Shown: positions 1 through 10,524 of the stretch, piece after piece | How the letters are laid out: each line of letters starts with the position of its first letter | How positions within the stretch are numbered: the first letter of the stretch is position 1 | DNA from: Acanthosepion esculentum | Taxonomy: Eukaryota; Mollusca; Cephalopoda; Sepiida; Sepiidae | Direction: 5' to 3' | Length of the DNA stretch: 64,000 bases | NCBI GenBank assembly: GCA_964036315.1 | Contig: OZ038479.1 | Span: 61,051,893-61,115,892, forward strand | The notes under the pieces: generated by a model | The model's input: only the letters and a program-made list of their open reading frames with translations | What the model was told of the DNA's origin: nothing | The model's database searches: none | Translations under genes and position numbers: made by a program

Positions 1-45
1 AGTGGTACTCCAGCCTTGCTTGGAGTGAATTGCTTAAAAAAATTA
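1..45 (+). mobile_element. LINE 3'-terminal stub
   Basis: The first 45 bases resemble the 3' terminus of the LINE that ends near 60,410: both have a 'gtgg..tt..gg(g/a)gtgaa(a/t)tgctt' stretch followed by an A-rich tail. I read this as the last bases of a LINE copy whose body lies outside the window. The match is short, so confidence is modest. Confidence 0.4.
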
Positions 46-49
46 GCCC

Positions 50-500
50 TAATAGCTCAATGTTTGAAAAAACTGATTTGTAACATTCTGTACCTCTAAG
101 TGCAAGTCAATAACATTTCATCATGACCCTGAATTTTCTCCAGTCATGTTGAATGGTTGTACTTTCAATTGCCTTGAACATCTATTGGGATTCAAGCTCA
201 ATCCAGACCTCAAGATGGAACTCATACATGTAATCAATCACTAAAGATGCTGGAAAAAATGGTTGGTTCCTCATCCTCCTGCAGAAAGTACCTAACTTCC
301 CTTGCCATACAAGAGTCAAATCAGAGCAAAAATAGAGTATTGCTCTGGGGTAGCTTCAGATCGTACATAGCTGAAGATCCTTTCCCAGCACACAGAGCCT
401 ACAGAACTGCTGCCCTCATTTCTGAATGTATCCTTTCTGGCATGAAAAGTTTTATACCCCAGAAAAATATTGACAAAAACTGAATAGCCAACCCTGGCTC
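50..500 (+). pseudogene. LINE reverse-transcriptase C-terminal fragment (copy A)
   Basis: Plus-strand reading in shifting frames gives the segment that follows the catalytic core in Jockey/CR1-like LINE reverse transcriptases. It has a 'L(G)FKLNPDLK' stretch, then 'KMVGSSSSCRKYLT' and a 'YKSQIR' helix, followed by relics of the C-terminal extension. The 78-codon open frame at 247-483 is part of it. The same protein segment recurs in copy B at about 1,590-1,740, so the two are independent copies of one family. No start codon, endonuclease or catalytic YADD remains. It is a dead 5'-truncated copy. Confidence 0.6.
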
Positions 501-1830
501 ACTCCAGAATATGTAGCAGTCATATTAACCACTATCACTACATCTATCAGAGGGAATTCAAATTGTAGGACCCTTGTTAGATTCAGAACTGCCTACATTC
601 ATTACAAGAGTGTTCCTGAAAAGACAAAGTGCAGCCAGCTATGTACAAGCAGTCCAAACCAGGCTCAAAAGCAAATGACTTAGATCCTGTGACTATCCTA
701 AATGGCCCTTCACAAAGATATTTGCCTCTAACTCCATGTTAGATGACAAGGGCCAACTTCTTCTCAACTTCCCCATTCACAGAGCACAAATTTAATAATA
801 TTTCTATCACAGCAAAGGAAGTCTCAAGACTTATCAAAAGCCTTGACCCTAAAAAGGCTACCAGTCCAGATAAAATCCTGGTAGTTGTCCTTAAAAATAT
901 TAACTCTGAATTATCTCCAATTTTAACAAAAATGTTCAACTGCTGCCTAAAGGAGAAATCATTCCCAAATCTATGAAAGGTGTCAGGCATGTGCCCAGTT
1001 TTCAAGAATGCAGAGGAGCTCTTGTCCTGATCTCATTATTGGTCCATCGGCAAACACTTTGAGGCAATAATCAACATGAAAATTGTTGATCATCTCAACA
1101 GGGACAACCTCTTGAGCAACAAGCAATACACATTTCAATCTCCCCAGTCCACTGCTGATACCTTAACTGTCATTACTTACAGAATCAGTGACGCATTAGA
1201 GAAATGCATCATTAGGATGGGTGCATTATATATTGAAGGTTTTTGACAAGGTTGCTACATTGCTGAATCATTAGAAGAGTTTTCTCAGTTATCAAGTCCT
1301 TCCTAACAGGAAGGTAGTTGCTAATGGCCAGTCCTCTGAAGCCCATGAAATCGATGCAGGCATCTCGCAAGTTTTGCTTCTCATTCCAACCTTCTTCCTG
1401 CTTCCATACTCAGATTTCTTGTGAACATCTATGCAGATGATACAATAGTATATGAGTGCACTTCCAAAAGAACCTGGCAACTGATTTCTTCTCTAACCTA
1501 GCTTTAACAACTCAATGGGAAGCTTCTGAATTTTTATCTATCACAATGAACATGTGTTTGCATAAGGAGCTTCCCTTGCCTTGATCACCTACTAGAGCAT
1601 AAGCTCATCCCAGACATCAAAGGCAATTCATATATATGATTCAATGTTAAAGATGCTGAAAAAAAATGGACAGTTCCCTATACCCCTCCAATAAGTACCC
1701 GACTCCTGCTGATATGCTCTGGTGAAGCCAAAAATGTAGTACTGTTGCCATATATTAGCTAGAGCTGCCCAGTCTTCAATTTTCAAATGTATAAAAGTTT
1801 TCCTACTCATTCCTAAAGCAATTGGAGGGT
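500..1830 (+). pseudogene. LINE reverse-transcriptase remnant (copy B)
   Basis: Translation across frames gives linker residues (about 500-730) and then the RT fingers and palm. 'SLDPKKATSPDKI' with 'NINSELSPILTKMFN' lies at about 835-940, 'VCPVFKNAEELL' at about 985-1,025, 'LLSNKQY.FQ.PQSTAD' at about 1,110-1,160, and the catalytic box as 'IYADDTIVYE' at about 1,427-1,457. A thumb and C-terminal segment homologous to copy A follows at about 1,590-1,740. Several frameshifts and stops interrupt it. By family it is an APE-type (Jockey/CR1-like) non-LTR retrotransposon; no endonuclease is visible. The element runs into a (TA)n repeat. Confidence 0.75.
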
Positions 1831-1884
1831 GAAACTTTAATTCTAGAGATAATCCATTTGGAAATAATCCCATTTTTACAGGTA

Positions 1885-1889
<5 letters not shown>

Positions 1890-1938
<49 letters not shown>

Positions 1939-1983
1939 GCCTAATACATATATAAATATATATATATATATAAAAAGCATAAT

Positions 1984-2026
<43 letters not shown>

Positions 2027-2151
2027 TACACATATATATATATAAAGCATAATACACACACATATATATATATATATATAAAGCCTAATACACATATATA
2101 TATATATATATAAAGCCTAATACATATATATATATATATATATAAAGCCTA

Positions 2152-2182
<31 letters not shown>

Positions 2183-2319
2183 AAGCCTAATACATACATA
2201 TATATATATATATAAAGCATAATACATACATATATATATATATATATATAAAGCATAATACATATATATATATATATATAAAGCATATTACATATATATA
2301 TATATATATAAAGCATAAT

Positions 2320-2360
<41 letters not shown>
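1890..2360. repeat. Composite (TA)n / AAAGC(A/C)TAATACA tandem repeat
   Basis: About twelve runs of TA, each roughly 8 to 20 dinucleotides long, alternate with the short spacer AAAGC(A/C)TAATACA, sometimes extended by CACA or CATA. The unit is about 30-40 bp. The low-complexity open frame on the minus strand here (I/Y/C repeats) is a by-product of the repeat and not a gene. Confidence 0.9.
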
Positions 2361-3295
2361 GAAATATACTCTTAAGGTGTGCTATATTTATGGGATAAAG
2401 TGCTCAATATCAGAGATAGTGTGTGTAAATATAAAGGTGAACATTGACGTCAACACTTAGAGGCGACAGGCTGTTTCATGATAGACGTAATCATCAGGCT
2501 ATGAGTGTTGTTTTTTTCTCAGCTATTTATATATACGGGTCAGTGGTGCATTGTGGGTAGTCTATTTTGGCGGTTATTTTGCCGGAAGTTGTTTATTTAT
2601 TTGGGTTAAATTATTTTGTTTGTTTTTATTTTTTATTTTTACTTTTATTTTTATTTCTTATCTTATATATTTATTTATTTATTTCAGTCAGTGTTTTATT
2701 AACATAGTAAAATTTGTTTGTTTCACTTATTTAATAGTTTTGTTTTGGTTTGGGAAGATAATTAAGGCTATTTATTCAATTTTTGGGTTGATTGCTGTAG
2801 TATATTCAAACTTTTATTTCGGCAGGAGCCGTTTTTAATTTTTTTATTACTTCATTTATTTATTTGTATTGATTATCTTTACTTGTTTTTTATAACTATT
2901 AATTTATCGGGATTGGTTTGTTAGTTTGTTTATTTATTTGGATCAATTAAGATTAATTTATTTTACTTGTTTTTTATTATTTATTTATTATACTGTATAA
3001 TTTTATTTACTCTTTTCGGTTTTCGATTTTTAAGTAATGTAGTATTTTTTTTATCATTATATAACAGTTATAGCTATGTTTTGCGTCCGATTTTTGGTTT
3101 GATTTTTATAATCTAACTAATATATAATGGTTTGTTAATTTGTTTATTATTTACTTTATTTATTTGGGTTCATTGATTTTGTTTTTTATTTATTTATTCT
3201 ATTTCGTCTATTCTAATGGGTGTGATTTGGTAATTTGTTTGGGTTAATTTATTTTACTTATTTTATTGTCATTTTGTTTACTTATTTTTTCAGTT
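2361..3295 (-). mobile_element. Probable 3' noncoding part of the Penelope-like element
   Basis: This AT-rich DNA lies downstream of the GIY-YIG coding remnant on the minus strand. Blocks reading 'ttcgatttttaagta(a/g)..tagta' recur near 3,020-3,050 and 3,295-3,325, with a weaker relative near 2,690-2,715. Stretches of 'ggtttgtta(a/g)tttgttta' recur at about 2,913 and 3,129. This suggests partial tandem duplication. A non-T-rich block at 2,430-2,510 contains the palindrome TTGACGTCAA and, on the minus strand, a CCTGATGA-type phrase. The 95-codon plus-strand frame at 2,551-2,838 is Phe/Ile/Tyr-rich noise. Assignment to the element is inferred from position. Confidence 0.4.
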
Positions 3296-4176
3296 TTCGA
3301 TTTTTAAGTAACATAGTAAAAATTTGTTTTCATGTCTGCATTTTGAGTTGAGTATGGATTGTTTATTTAATAATAAGGTAAATATAGCTATTTTTGGATT
3401 GGTTGTTGTAGGCTGATGATCTTTTCCTTATTTTCCAAGATATTTTTGGTGTGATGTGCGTTTTGTTTTTAATTTCCCAGATATATTTAGAAAGCATTGT
3501 GCTGTTCGCATATTTACTATTTGTGAAAGATGTTTTCTGTGCATAATTTCTTTGTTTCCAGGGTCCTTCAGTTACTCCTATATACATATATATACACTTT
3601 TTCTTCATTATCTGGCGATTTTATTGTGGCATGGTATATTATGTTGTTTTGTAAGCAATCACTGTTTAAGGGACATTTGTTCTTTATTCTGCAGTTACAT
3701 GTGGGTTTAATTTGTTTGTGTGGTTTGTTGATAGTTTTCCTGTTGTGATTTTTTATTATTTGTGCCATGTTCTCGGGGCAACTGTAGCTGATTTTTACTG
3801 TGTTTTTGTTGAATATTTTGTGTAGAGTGCTTGATTCCAGGAAGTGTTTGTGTAAGAGTTTGAAGAATATTTTTCCTACATTTGTTTTTATGTTTTTGCT
3901 GTATGGTGGGTTGAAGCATATCATATTTCTTTTCCTGTTGGCCTTTTTTGTGTTCTGTGGTGAGTATGTGAGTGTTGCTGGGAATCCACTATCTTTTAGG
4001 GTTGTTTCGTAGTCTTTCTTAGCTTTGTTAAATATGGATTCATTGGAGGAATTGTTGGAAAGCCTGCGGTTAATCGATTTTGGTATCTGTTTGATTATAG
4101 AAGGCGGGTGATTGGAAGATGTGTGTATATAGAGTGGTTTATCATTGGGTTTTCTGTATGGTTTATATATATACAT
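3295..4176 (-). pseudogene. Penelope-like element: RT thumb plus GIY-YIG endonuclease remnant
   Basis: A 202-codon minus-strand frame (complement 3,568-4,176) begins 'PYRKPNDKPLYIHTSSNHPP' and continues with 'SIIKQIPKSINRRLS' and 'ESIFNKAKKDYE'. This is the thumb/linker that follows the RT core in Penelope-like elements. A Cys-rich stretch (C-x-C...C...C) and 'NIIYHATIKSPD' follow. After a one-step frame change near 3,600 the GIY-YIG domain appears as 'MYIGVTEGPWKQR', then 'KTSFTNSKYANSTMLSKYIW'. The 'SKCRHENKFLL' motif near 3,320-3,350 ends the domain. PLEs carry RT plus a GIY-YIG endonuclease, which fits. The RT catalytic core is missing upstream of 4,176, where (TA)n starts. The frameshift shows the copy is dead. 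Confidence 0.8.
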
Positions 4177-4215
4177 ATATATGTGTATACATATATATGT
4201 ATATATATCCTGCGA
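4147..4215. repeat. (TA)n-rich microsatellite
   Basis: Runs of TATA, TATG and CATA abut the 5' truncation point of the Penelope-like remnant. Confidence 0.8.
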
Positions 4216-4289
4216 AAATTAAAATTCGTAGGGGAAAATGGTAATTCACTAAAGGTATCTTAATTCCAGTTGTAAAGAAAATTTGCTCT

Positions 4290-4345
4290 GTTTAATGAAA
4301 ATAAACATTGAGCACTCTTTTGTGAGTAGGTTTTAACATATATAT
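4290..4345 (+). repeat. Short dispersed repeat (AATAAACATTGAGC...)
   Basis: The block 'aataaacattgagcactctt' with 'gtgagtaggttttaa' matches, with few changes, a block at about 33,155-33,205 ('aataaatacattgagctctc' with 'gtggatcagttttaa'). Both sit beside (TA)n arrays. The family is unknown; it may belong to the ends of Penelope-like elements. Confidence 0.45.
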
Positions 4346-4449
4346 ATATATTATATAATTTAATGCTCTACTGTGTATTAAGCACTATTTTTAAAAATAA
4401 ATGCTAAAGAACTCTGGATTATAAATCTGACTGTTCTTTCTTTTTATTT

Positions 4450-4450
<1 letters not shown>

Positions 4451-4498
<48 letters not shown>
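4451..4498. repeat. (TA)n microsatellite
   Basis: An uninterrupted TA run of about 24 units. The left terminus of the Tc1-like element begins at its right edge. Confidence 0.95.
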
Positions 4499-4499
<1 letters not shown>

Positions 4500-4890
4500 T
4501 ACAGTTCAAAAGTTTGAGGTCACCCCTGGTAAATTTTAAATTTGCTCAAAAAGTTGTTGTTTTTTACTTTAAATAAGAGAAAATTATTATACGTCATTAA
4601 AAAAAGTGAGACATGATTTTTTTATTATAAATTTTATTATGACAAAAAGATAAAAAGCATCTTATGATTAAATTTTGTTCTCATCAAAATATCCTCCTTT
4701 AGCCTTGATTACTGCAACAAAAACTTTTGGCATTCATTGCAAAAGTTTCTCAAAGTATAAACTTGATAACTGATTCCATCCCTTTTTTAAAGACTCTAAG
4801 AGCTCTTTTTCATTTTTTTTCACTCTTCTGTCAAGTTCATACCATGCTAATTCTAGGGGTGGCTTCAAACTTTTGAATTGCAGTGTATAT
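4497..4890 (-). mobile_element. Internally deleted Tc1/mariner element
   Basis: Both ends carry an inverted repeat of about 28 bp. The left end at about 4,499-4,526 reads 'ctacagttcaaaagtttgag' then 'gtcaccc'; the reverse complement of the right end reads 'cactgcaattcaaaagtttg' then 'aagccaccc'. Insertion into (TA)n agrees with the TA target of this superfamily. Between the ends, the minus strand keeps the tail of a Tc1-type transposase (next entry). The rest of the transposase, including the DNA-binding domain and most of the DDE catalytic core, is deleted. The copy could only have moved with transposase supplied in trans. Confidence 0.8.
4665..4865 (-). pseudogene. Tc1-type transposase C-terminal fragment
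   Basis: On the minus strand, 'PPLELAWYELDRRVKKNEKE' is followed by 'LLESLKKGWNQL', 'FEKLLQ', a stop, then 'MPKVFVAVIKAKGGYFD'. This is the ending of Tc1 transposases: the segment around the last catalytic acidic residue, then the C-terminal helix and the AKGG tail. The acidic residue of 'NP-E-W' is represented by E in 'LELAW'. A single stop (TGA where Ser or Cys is expected) breaks it. No start codon belongs to this fragment; the open frame reaching to 4,946 only continues into the flank. Confidence 0.8.
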
Positions 4891-7800
4891 ATATATATAT
4901 ATGACAAGTGTATAAAGCTGTAGCTGGACTCTGATACTTGGGTCAATTGTTATTTTGTTCAATTGACATGAATAAACATATTCAACTGTGACTTCATTTA
5001 ATGTTCTTTTAGTACAACAAACCAGCAAATGACCTGGTTCAAAAGACAAAATAATTTTATTCCATTGTTTTAAGATGGCTACTTAATGTTTGGTTTTTCT
5101 AGATCAACATACAGCTAGGGTCAGTAAAAAGAAAAGAAATTCTATTCACTGTCATATCTGACTTCACTAACAAAATAAGGAGAACCATTACAAATTAAAC
5201 AGATGAATCAAAGACAGCTTATCATAAAGTAAATAAAACAGCTGTAGCTTTTATAAGACTGTATATCTTTGTTATCTTCAGTTTAAGGAATCAACATGAA
5301 ATGACAGAACAGAAACTGCTTATTGATTGCTTATGAACCTGTACTGATTATTACATGTGCATCATGAGTAATTATGAAAATCTATATAAATTAAAAATTT
5401 GATAAAACAAATTTTATATACTTAAATTTTAACACACACATTACTAAATGACATAAGCTGACCAACTTCAAACAAAACTTATTTTTTATCAAATATTATT
5501 AATGAAACAAGATATTCCAACTTAGAGAAACCAACTTAAAGTAGAATTTAGTCAGCTTATTAATTTATATACAAAAGTAACATGTACACATCATTTAAAA
5601 CTTATATCAAATTATCATATTGCAAAGTTTCATCTTACTAACATCTACATTAATTTAGTTAAATTTTAATATCTTTTATCTAACACTATTAAAATAATTT
5701 TTAAATAAATTTTTTTTTTAAATAATCTTTTATCTAACAATTAAAATAATTTTTATACACCAAATCAGCTGTTTAACATTACATCCATGAAAAAGATATA
5801 TAAAAAAATGGAATAAAAAAAGAAAGATTAATTTCCTGCATTTTAAGACTTTTACTACTTCATATTAACAGAAATCAACTAATCAGATCTTTAGTTATTC
5901 ACCAAAAGTTAATAAAATTTCCTCTTCAGTCACATTTTATTATCCACTCTTCACAAAAAATTGCCTTTTCGTTGTTTTTAAAAAAAGACTGTGATCAAGG
6001 ACAAAAAATTGGTTGTAAAATTTCTGTATATAAAAAATTGTTATATTTGAATTTTTATATTAGTCAAACAGTTTCAGCTGCAAATATAAGAAATGAAATT
6101 TTACTTTTCTAAATACCTGTATGCTATTTTTTTAGCTAAAAATTAAAGCAGTGTGATGAGATGCAAGAACAACAATAAGCAGAACTTACATAAGTTATTC
6201 CCATTAATGATAATACTCTAGTGTCAAAATTGAATTTGGTATCTTTTACATCATTGAAATTGAATTCATGCCACTAAAGGGTTTGTTTTCAAATAAATTC
6301 TCTTTGGAAAGTATAAATAATTTTTACTAGTTTCCTTCTGATAGATTATGCAGGTGTATACATTAACATAGACAAAAAGATGTTGAAATAATGGTAAAAA
6401 TGTAGTATAAGTAAAAATAAAATAAGCATTTAATTTTAAATACAAGTTCAGTTACAATGTTTCAAGGCTTAAGAGTAAACTAATAGAAAAGGCTTGTTCA
6501 TTGCACTAAATAGTTTATGAATTCATTAAAACAAAATTAGTGTCAATTATTCCAAAAGTAAATCACAATTTTTGTCTTGAGAAATTTATGAGATTCCAAT
6601 CAAACCTATATAAAAATAAAAAAATTGAAACTTACTGAATTTTTAGGTATCTGTGAGGTTACACTAGTTGAAAACAGATTCATGTACCTTTTGAAAACAT
6701 TATATAATAGTTACATTTAGAAGCTATCATATCAAAGATTTAATCTGTACTCCTGCAACTGTGTGAAGTCTTTATAAATAATGTTTATTTAGATTTGAAA
6801 TAAATTTGAAATATTTTTTAATTTGTTTTTAATGCTGTAGTTAGTTTCAGTCAAATAAAATAGATGGACATAAAGTAAACAAAAAAGTTGATTGTTTATC
6901 ATTTGTAGAAATAAGGTAACAGCTGCTTATACAGCTTGGTAGTAGATTAAACGTTGATTACTTTGCATATAAGCATCTAAGCCTTTAACAATTTGATGGA
7001 ACAACATCAATTTCCATGCAGACTTTTAAATATGTGATCTTTTTATTGTGCACAAAAACCTTTTCATTGAAATTAATAATGAGATTAATAAATAATATAT
7101 TCTTAAAGACGTATGTTTTTGATCATTTATGACAGCTTCATTATTGTCAAAACATTTTGTCCTCATTCTTGTAGAATCTTTCCATAAATTTCTGTATGTT
7201 CCAAATGGAGGGGATCTATCAGATAATTTGTGCATTTAGCACTATATCAAAATGTTATCTAAACAGCATTGCACTTTTAACCATAGCTTTATGAATTGAA
7301 TACTGATTCACTTAAATTCTACAAAAAGCATAAGGATGCATTTAGAAAAGTCTTTATGTGGCCTTGTTTGAACTTCCACATATTCATTGTAAAGTGAAAA
7401 GTGAATTAATTTTTTTTAAATATAACAAATTTTTTTTATATGTATTTCAGAATGAAAAATATATTAAGAATATATTATTTTCAAAATTAAATGAAAATAA
7501 AAGAATTTGTGGAAATAGACACAGAATTCAGGTAAAACAAAGAAACAGTGATATTTTTGTCACCTCATCTTCTGAGTGTTTTGTTTATAAAACTTTGGTT
7601 TTGCTTTTAAAGATTTAATTTTAGCTGGTACTTCATGTTTAATTTTAAATAGGTTTAGATTAATTGACTTGTAGAAGACTGCCCAAAGGTGAAGAATTTT
7701 CTTTTAAATAAATTATTTTTCTTGAACTGAATTTTAGTTAATGAGTGTCATTAATGAAGAACTAGAAGATTGAACCTCCTAGATTCAATTTTCTAACAAG

Positions 7801-8610
7801 AGTTCAAAACAATGTGGAGATGTGCATAATATGCATAGTGATGCTGAAATAGGTCTTGCCTTATTTACATATTAGTGTATAGATGGGACATTTAAATAGG
7901 AAATTTTGAAACACAAATCACAAGAAAAAGATCAGATGAACATAAAAGTGATAATTCACAAAACAATGCATTCGTCGTACATCATAATTGGTCTGACCAT
8001 AATTTGAATTTAAAGAATGCAGTTTTAATTAAAAGTAATTAGATGTAAGCCACAATATCTGTTAATATCCTATTCTAAACAGTGAATCTGCATGTGTTAA
8101 CCATAATATAAACACATGAATGGTAGCATGAGGGAACAAATGAAACAAAATGTACTACCAGTGAGGCAAAAGGAAACAAAGACAAAAATTGTTAATATAA
8201 AATTTTTTGTATTGCTGATGCTGAGGATGTGAATGGAATGTCTCTTTGTGGATAAGGGAAGCAACTTAGAGGAAGAGTAGAGTTGGTAGGGCCTGGAGTT
8301 GATGCATTTGTCGGTTCAGTTGACTGAGGTCATAGGTATTGATGCTGAGAGCTTGCTGGGCATTGACAGCTGGCCCATTCACTGTGATTCTGTCTCAGTC
8401 AGTTATGAATGGCTTTCTTAAAAGCAAATGTGGTGGCTTCTAAGCTCATCTTTTTTCATGTTTTTTCTTTGGTGGCAATATTTGTGATTGATTTCTTTTA
8501 AGCTGTATTTTTGGAAAGGATTTGTTTTGTGGGCTGGATGTAATGCTCAGAGCCCCTGCAGAGGGGACAACTTTTTTTATTTTTGGTTTTGTTTTCTTAG
8601 AGTAAATGTG
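4891..8610. other. AT-rich DNA without recognised features
   Basis: Apart from a short (TA)n at about 4,886-4,901, I see no coding homology or repeat structure. The longest frames are AT-rich and of noise composition. A weak exon-like segment at 7,451-7,531 is discussed in the findings. A less AT-rich patch at about 8,210-8,440 has short minus-strand frames I cannot identify. Confidence 0.6.
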
Positions 8611-9240
8611 CATTCAATTTTGTTTTTAATCATTTCACTCAAATCAAGGTAATAAAGCCACCAAGACACAAGGTGTGAAAGAATCTGAGAAAAAACATTA
8701 AGGAGAAAGGACAATAAAAGGATATGATTTAAAGAGGCAGAAGATAATGATTAACATTAGTTTTAATTTGTGAAGATCAAAGTTGGCTGGAAAGCAAGAA
8801 GCTGGGAGAGAACTCCACAAGCAAGAAATGCAAGAGAAGAAACTGTTAGTATAAAACTTATGGTTATATCTGGCCATTTCAACTGTAAAATGATAAAACG
8901 TAACTGCCAATCTACTACTACACTTACATTTGTAAAGTCTAGGTACCAAAGAGGAAAGCTTATAAGAAAAATTACTATGAAAATGTTTCTAGAAAAAGTA
9001 CAGGGAAATTCTGTTATGGCAGTGGGGAAGTGATTGAAACTGAGATGCCAGGTCAGGACCAATAGTATTGCACATTCTTTGGATTTTAACAAGAATCTCT
9101 AAATACATAGCAGAAGCACCAGACCAAGATGTGGTAGCTCTATTCAATGCTTGTATGAACTGTAGACTTATAAAGCTGTTAGAAATTGATCTGCTGCTGT
9201 TGCTGCTAGAATTCATTTTTAGGCTGGACAATTCTTCATT
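8610..9240 (-). pseudogene. LINE 3' end (copy C): RT C-terminal region and 3' UTR
   Basis: Two minus-strand frames jointly give the C-terminal region of a Jockey/CR1-like LINE ORF2. From 5' to 3' they read 'WSGASAMYLEILVKIQR' (about 9,070-9,120), 'DLASQFQSLPH' (about 9,025-9,060), 'MVPRLYKCKC' (about 8,920-8,949) and 'FFSCISCLWSSLPASCFPAN' with 'FDLHKLK' (about 8,780-8,850). The 3' UTR follows and ends near 8,617 with a 'ggtggctttatt...gagtgaaatg' block shared with the LINE ending at 60,410. The catalytic core is absent. The copy is 5'-truncated and frameshifted. Confidence 0.75.
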
Positions 9241-9471
9241 GATTTCCTCCTAGTTTTTGAATATGGAAACTAAAAATGCTATCAGCTTGTAACTGGGAGG
9301 CAAATCTTACATCAATTCCACTGCACAAGGGCTTCCACCAATGACTTACAGAATTTCAGTTTATCCTTTTTTGTTTTGTAACACTTTCTATAATTTTTCA
9401 ATAATCAGGATAAAGAATCCATCATATTCATATTCGTATACTCTGGAGAATGTTAAGTACTTAAGCAATAT

Positions 9472-9825
9472 ATTTCTGAGATGAGGTATTATGTACATTA
9501 TTTACACTATTCGGACTATTGTCCTCATCTTTGTTGCCATATCTATTACAACGTTTCGGCCTTTCAGTATCTGTCTATATTTCTGAGATGAGGTATTATG
9601 TACATTATTTACACTATTCGGACTATTGTCCTCATCTTTGTCGCCATGTTTATTACAATGTTTCGGCCATTGTATTCTCCGGCCTTCTTCAGGTGGTTGG
9701 AATGTCGAACTGAACCCTTTATTTCACTCACTGGGATAGACTGTTCTAGTTCCACGTGCCATATGTAATAAATATGGCGACAAATATGAGGACAATAGTC
9801 CGAATAATGTAAATAATGTAAGGCA
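9472..9825. repeat. Hairpin repeat with a tandemly duplicated left arm
   Basis: The unit containing 'tatttacactattcggactat' and 'tgtcctcatctttgt(t/c)gccat' occurs at about 9,472-9,560 and again at 9,579-9,660. Its reverse complement lies at about 9,760-9,822. The spacer (about 9,660-9,755) carries 'ccggccttcttcaggtggtt'. A diverged single copy of arm plus spacer occurs at 45,660-45,835. The element is therefore a dispersed, hairpin-forming repeat. Read on the minus strand, the arrangement resembles noncoding termini of Penelope-like elements, but I see no coding part here. Confidence 0.65.
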
Positions 9826-10069
9826 AATGGCTTCATAAATTTCAAGTATTTGGATATAAAGGGAATTTCATTTCTTTAAACCTCTCAAATTCAAGTATGT
9901 CTATTAGAGAGTTTAGGTTATCTTCATTTTTTAAGAAAATTATGGATTATCTCAAGCAGTTCATAAAAGCTGTACTACCTGGTTATAACCATGACCTTAA
10001 AGAGCAATCAGTCAGTTATGTGCCATGCATGGTACACGCTTAGGCGATCATGTATCTTCCGATACATGA

Positions 10070-10313
10070 CTAATGAGACAGATTTTTTCCTCCAGTAGGT
10101 TGCCATTTCTTTCTGCGGTAGACCAGTTGTCATCCAAGGCTATAAAACCCAGTCTGTCCTACTATTTACTCATAGTTAGGGGAAGAAGAAGTGGATTCAT
10201 GTCTTTTCCAAGGGTATTAGCACATAAGTAAATGTAATGGATTCGACTGGAATTTGAACTTGGCTCTCCAATTCATCAATCCGAGCCACTATCCATTACT
10301 CCAACCGTGCCAA
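10070..10313 (-). mobile_element. tRNA-derived SINE (copy 1)
   Basis: Read on the minus strand, an A-box-like stretch TGGCACGGTTGGAGTAATGG (10,292-10,311) is followed by a B-box-like AGTTCAAATTCC (10,249-10,260) at tRNA spacing. A body follows that shares 'aggacagactgggtttta' with a second copy at 27,860-28,125. RNA polymerase III promoter boxes plus a family-specific tail define tRNA-derived SINEs, a class known from cephalopods. There is no intact tRNA fold, so this is a retroposon and not a tRNA gene. Confidence 0.7.
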
Positions 10314-10524
10314 AAAGCAATACACTGCATTTTTCTTTACTTCATCTAATATCTGTGAGGAATGCCACTGCTTATTCCACACAACTTGGCATTTGGCCAA
10401 TGCAGACTGATAAAGTACACAGTATATGCTAAAGCTGTTGTAGCATTACTGGTGGACATTAAATTAAGTGTGTTCTGCACCTTGGTAGTAAGGAGGAAGA
10501 TGGTAAAACTTTTCAGAGTCAAAC

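Noticed and set aside
2551..2838. 95-codon plus-strand frame resembling a membrane protein
   Set aside because: Its hydrophobicity comes from TTT/TTA/ATT-rich DNA, and it lies in repetitive noncoding DNA downstream of the Penelope-like remnant.
8210..8440. Minus-strand coding fragment ('TVNGPAVNAQQALSINTYDL')
   Set aside because: Short, interrupted by stops on both sides and not assignable to any family I know; kept only as an unassigned GC-richer patch.
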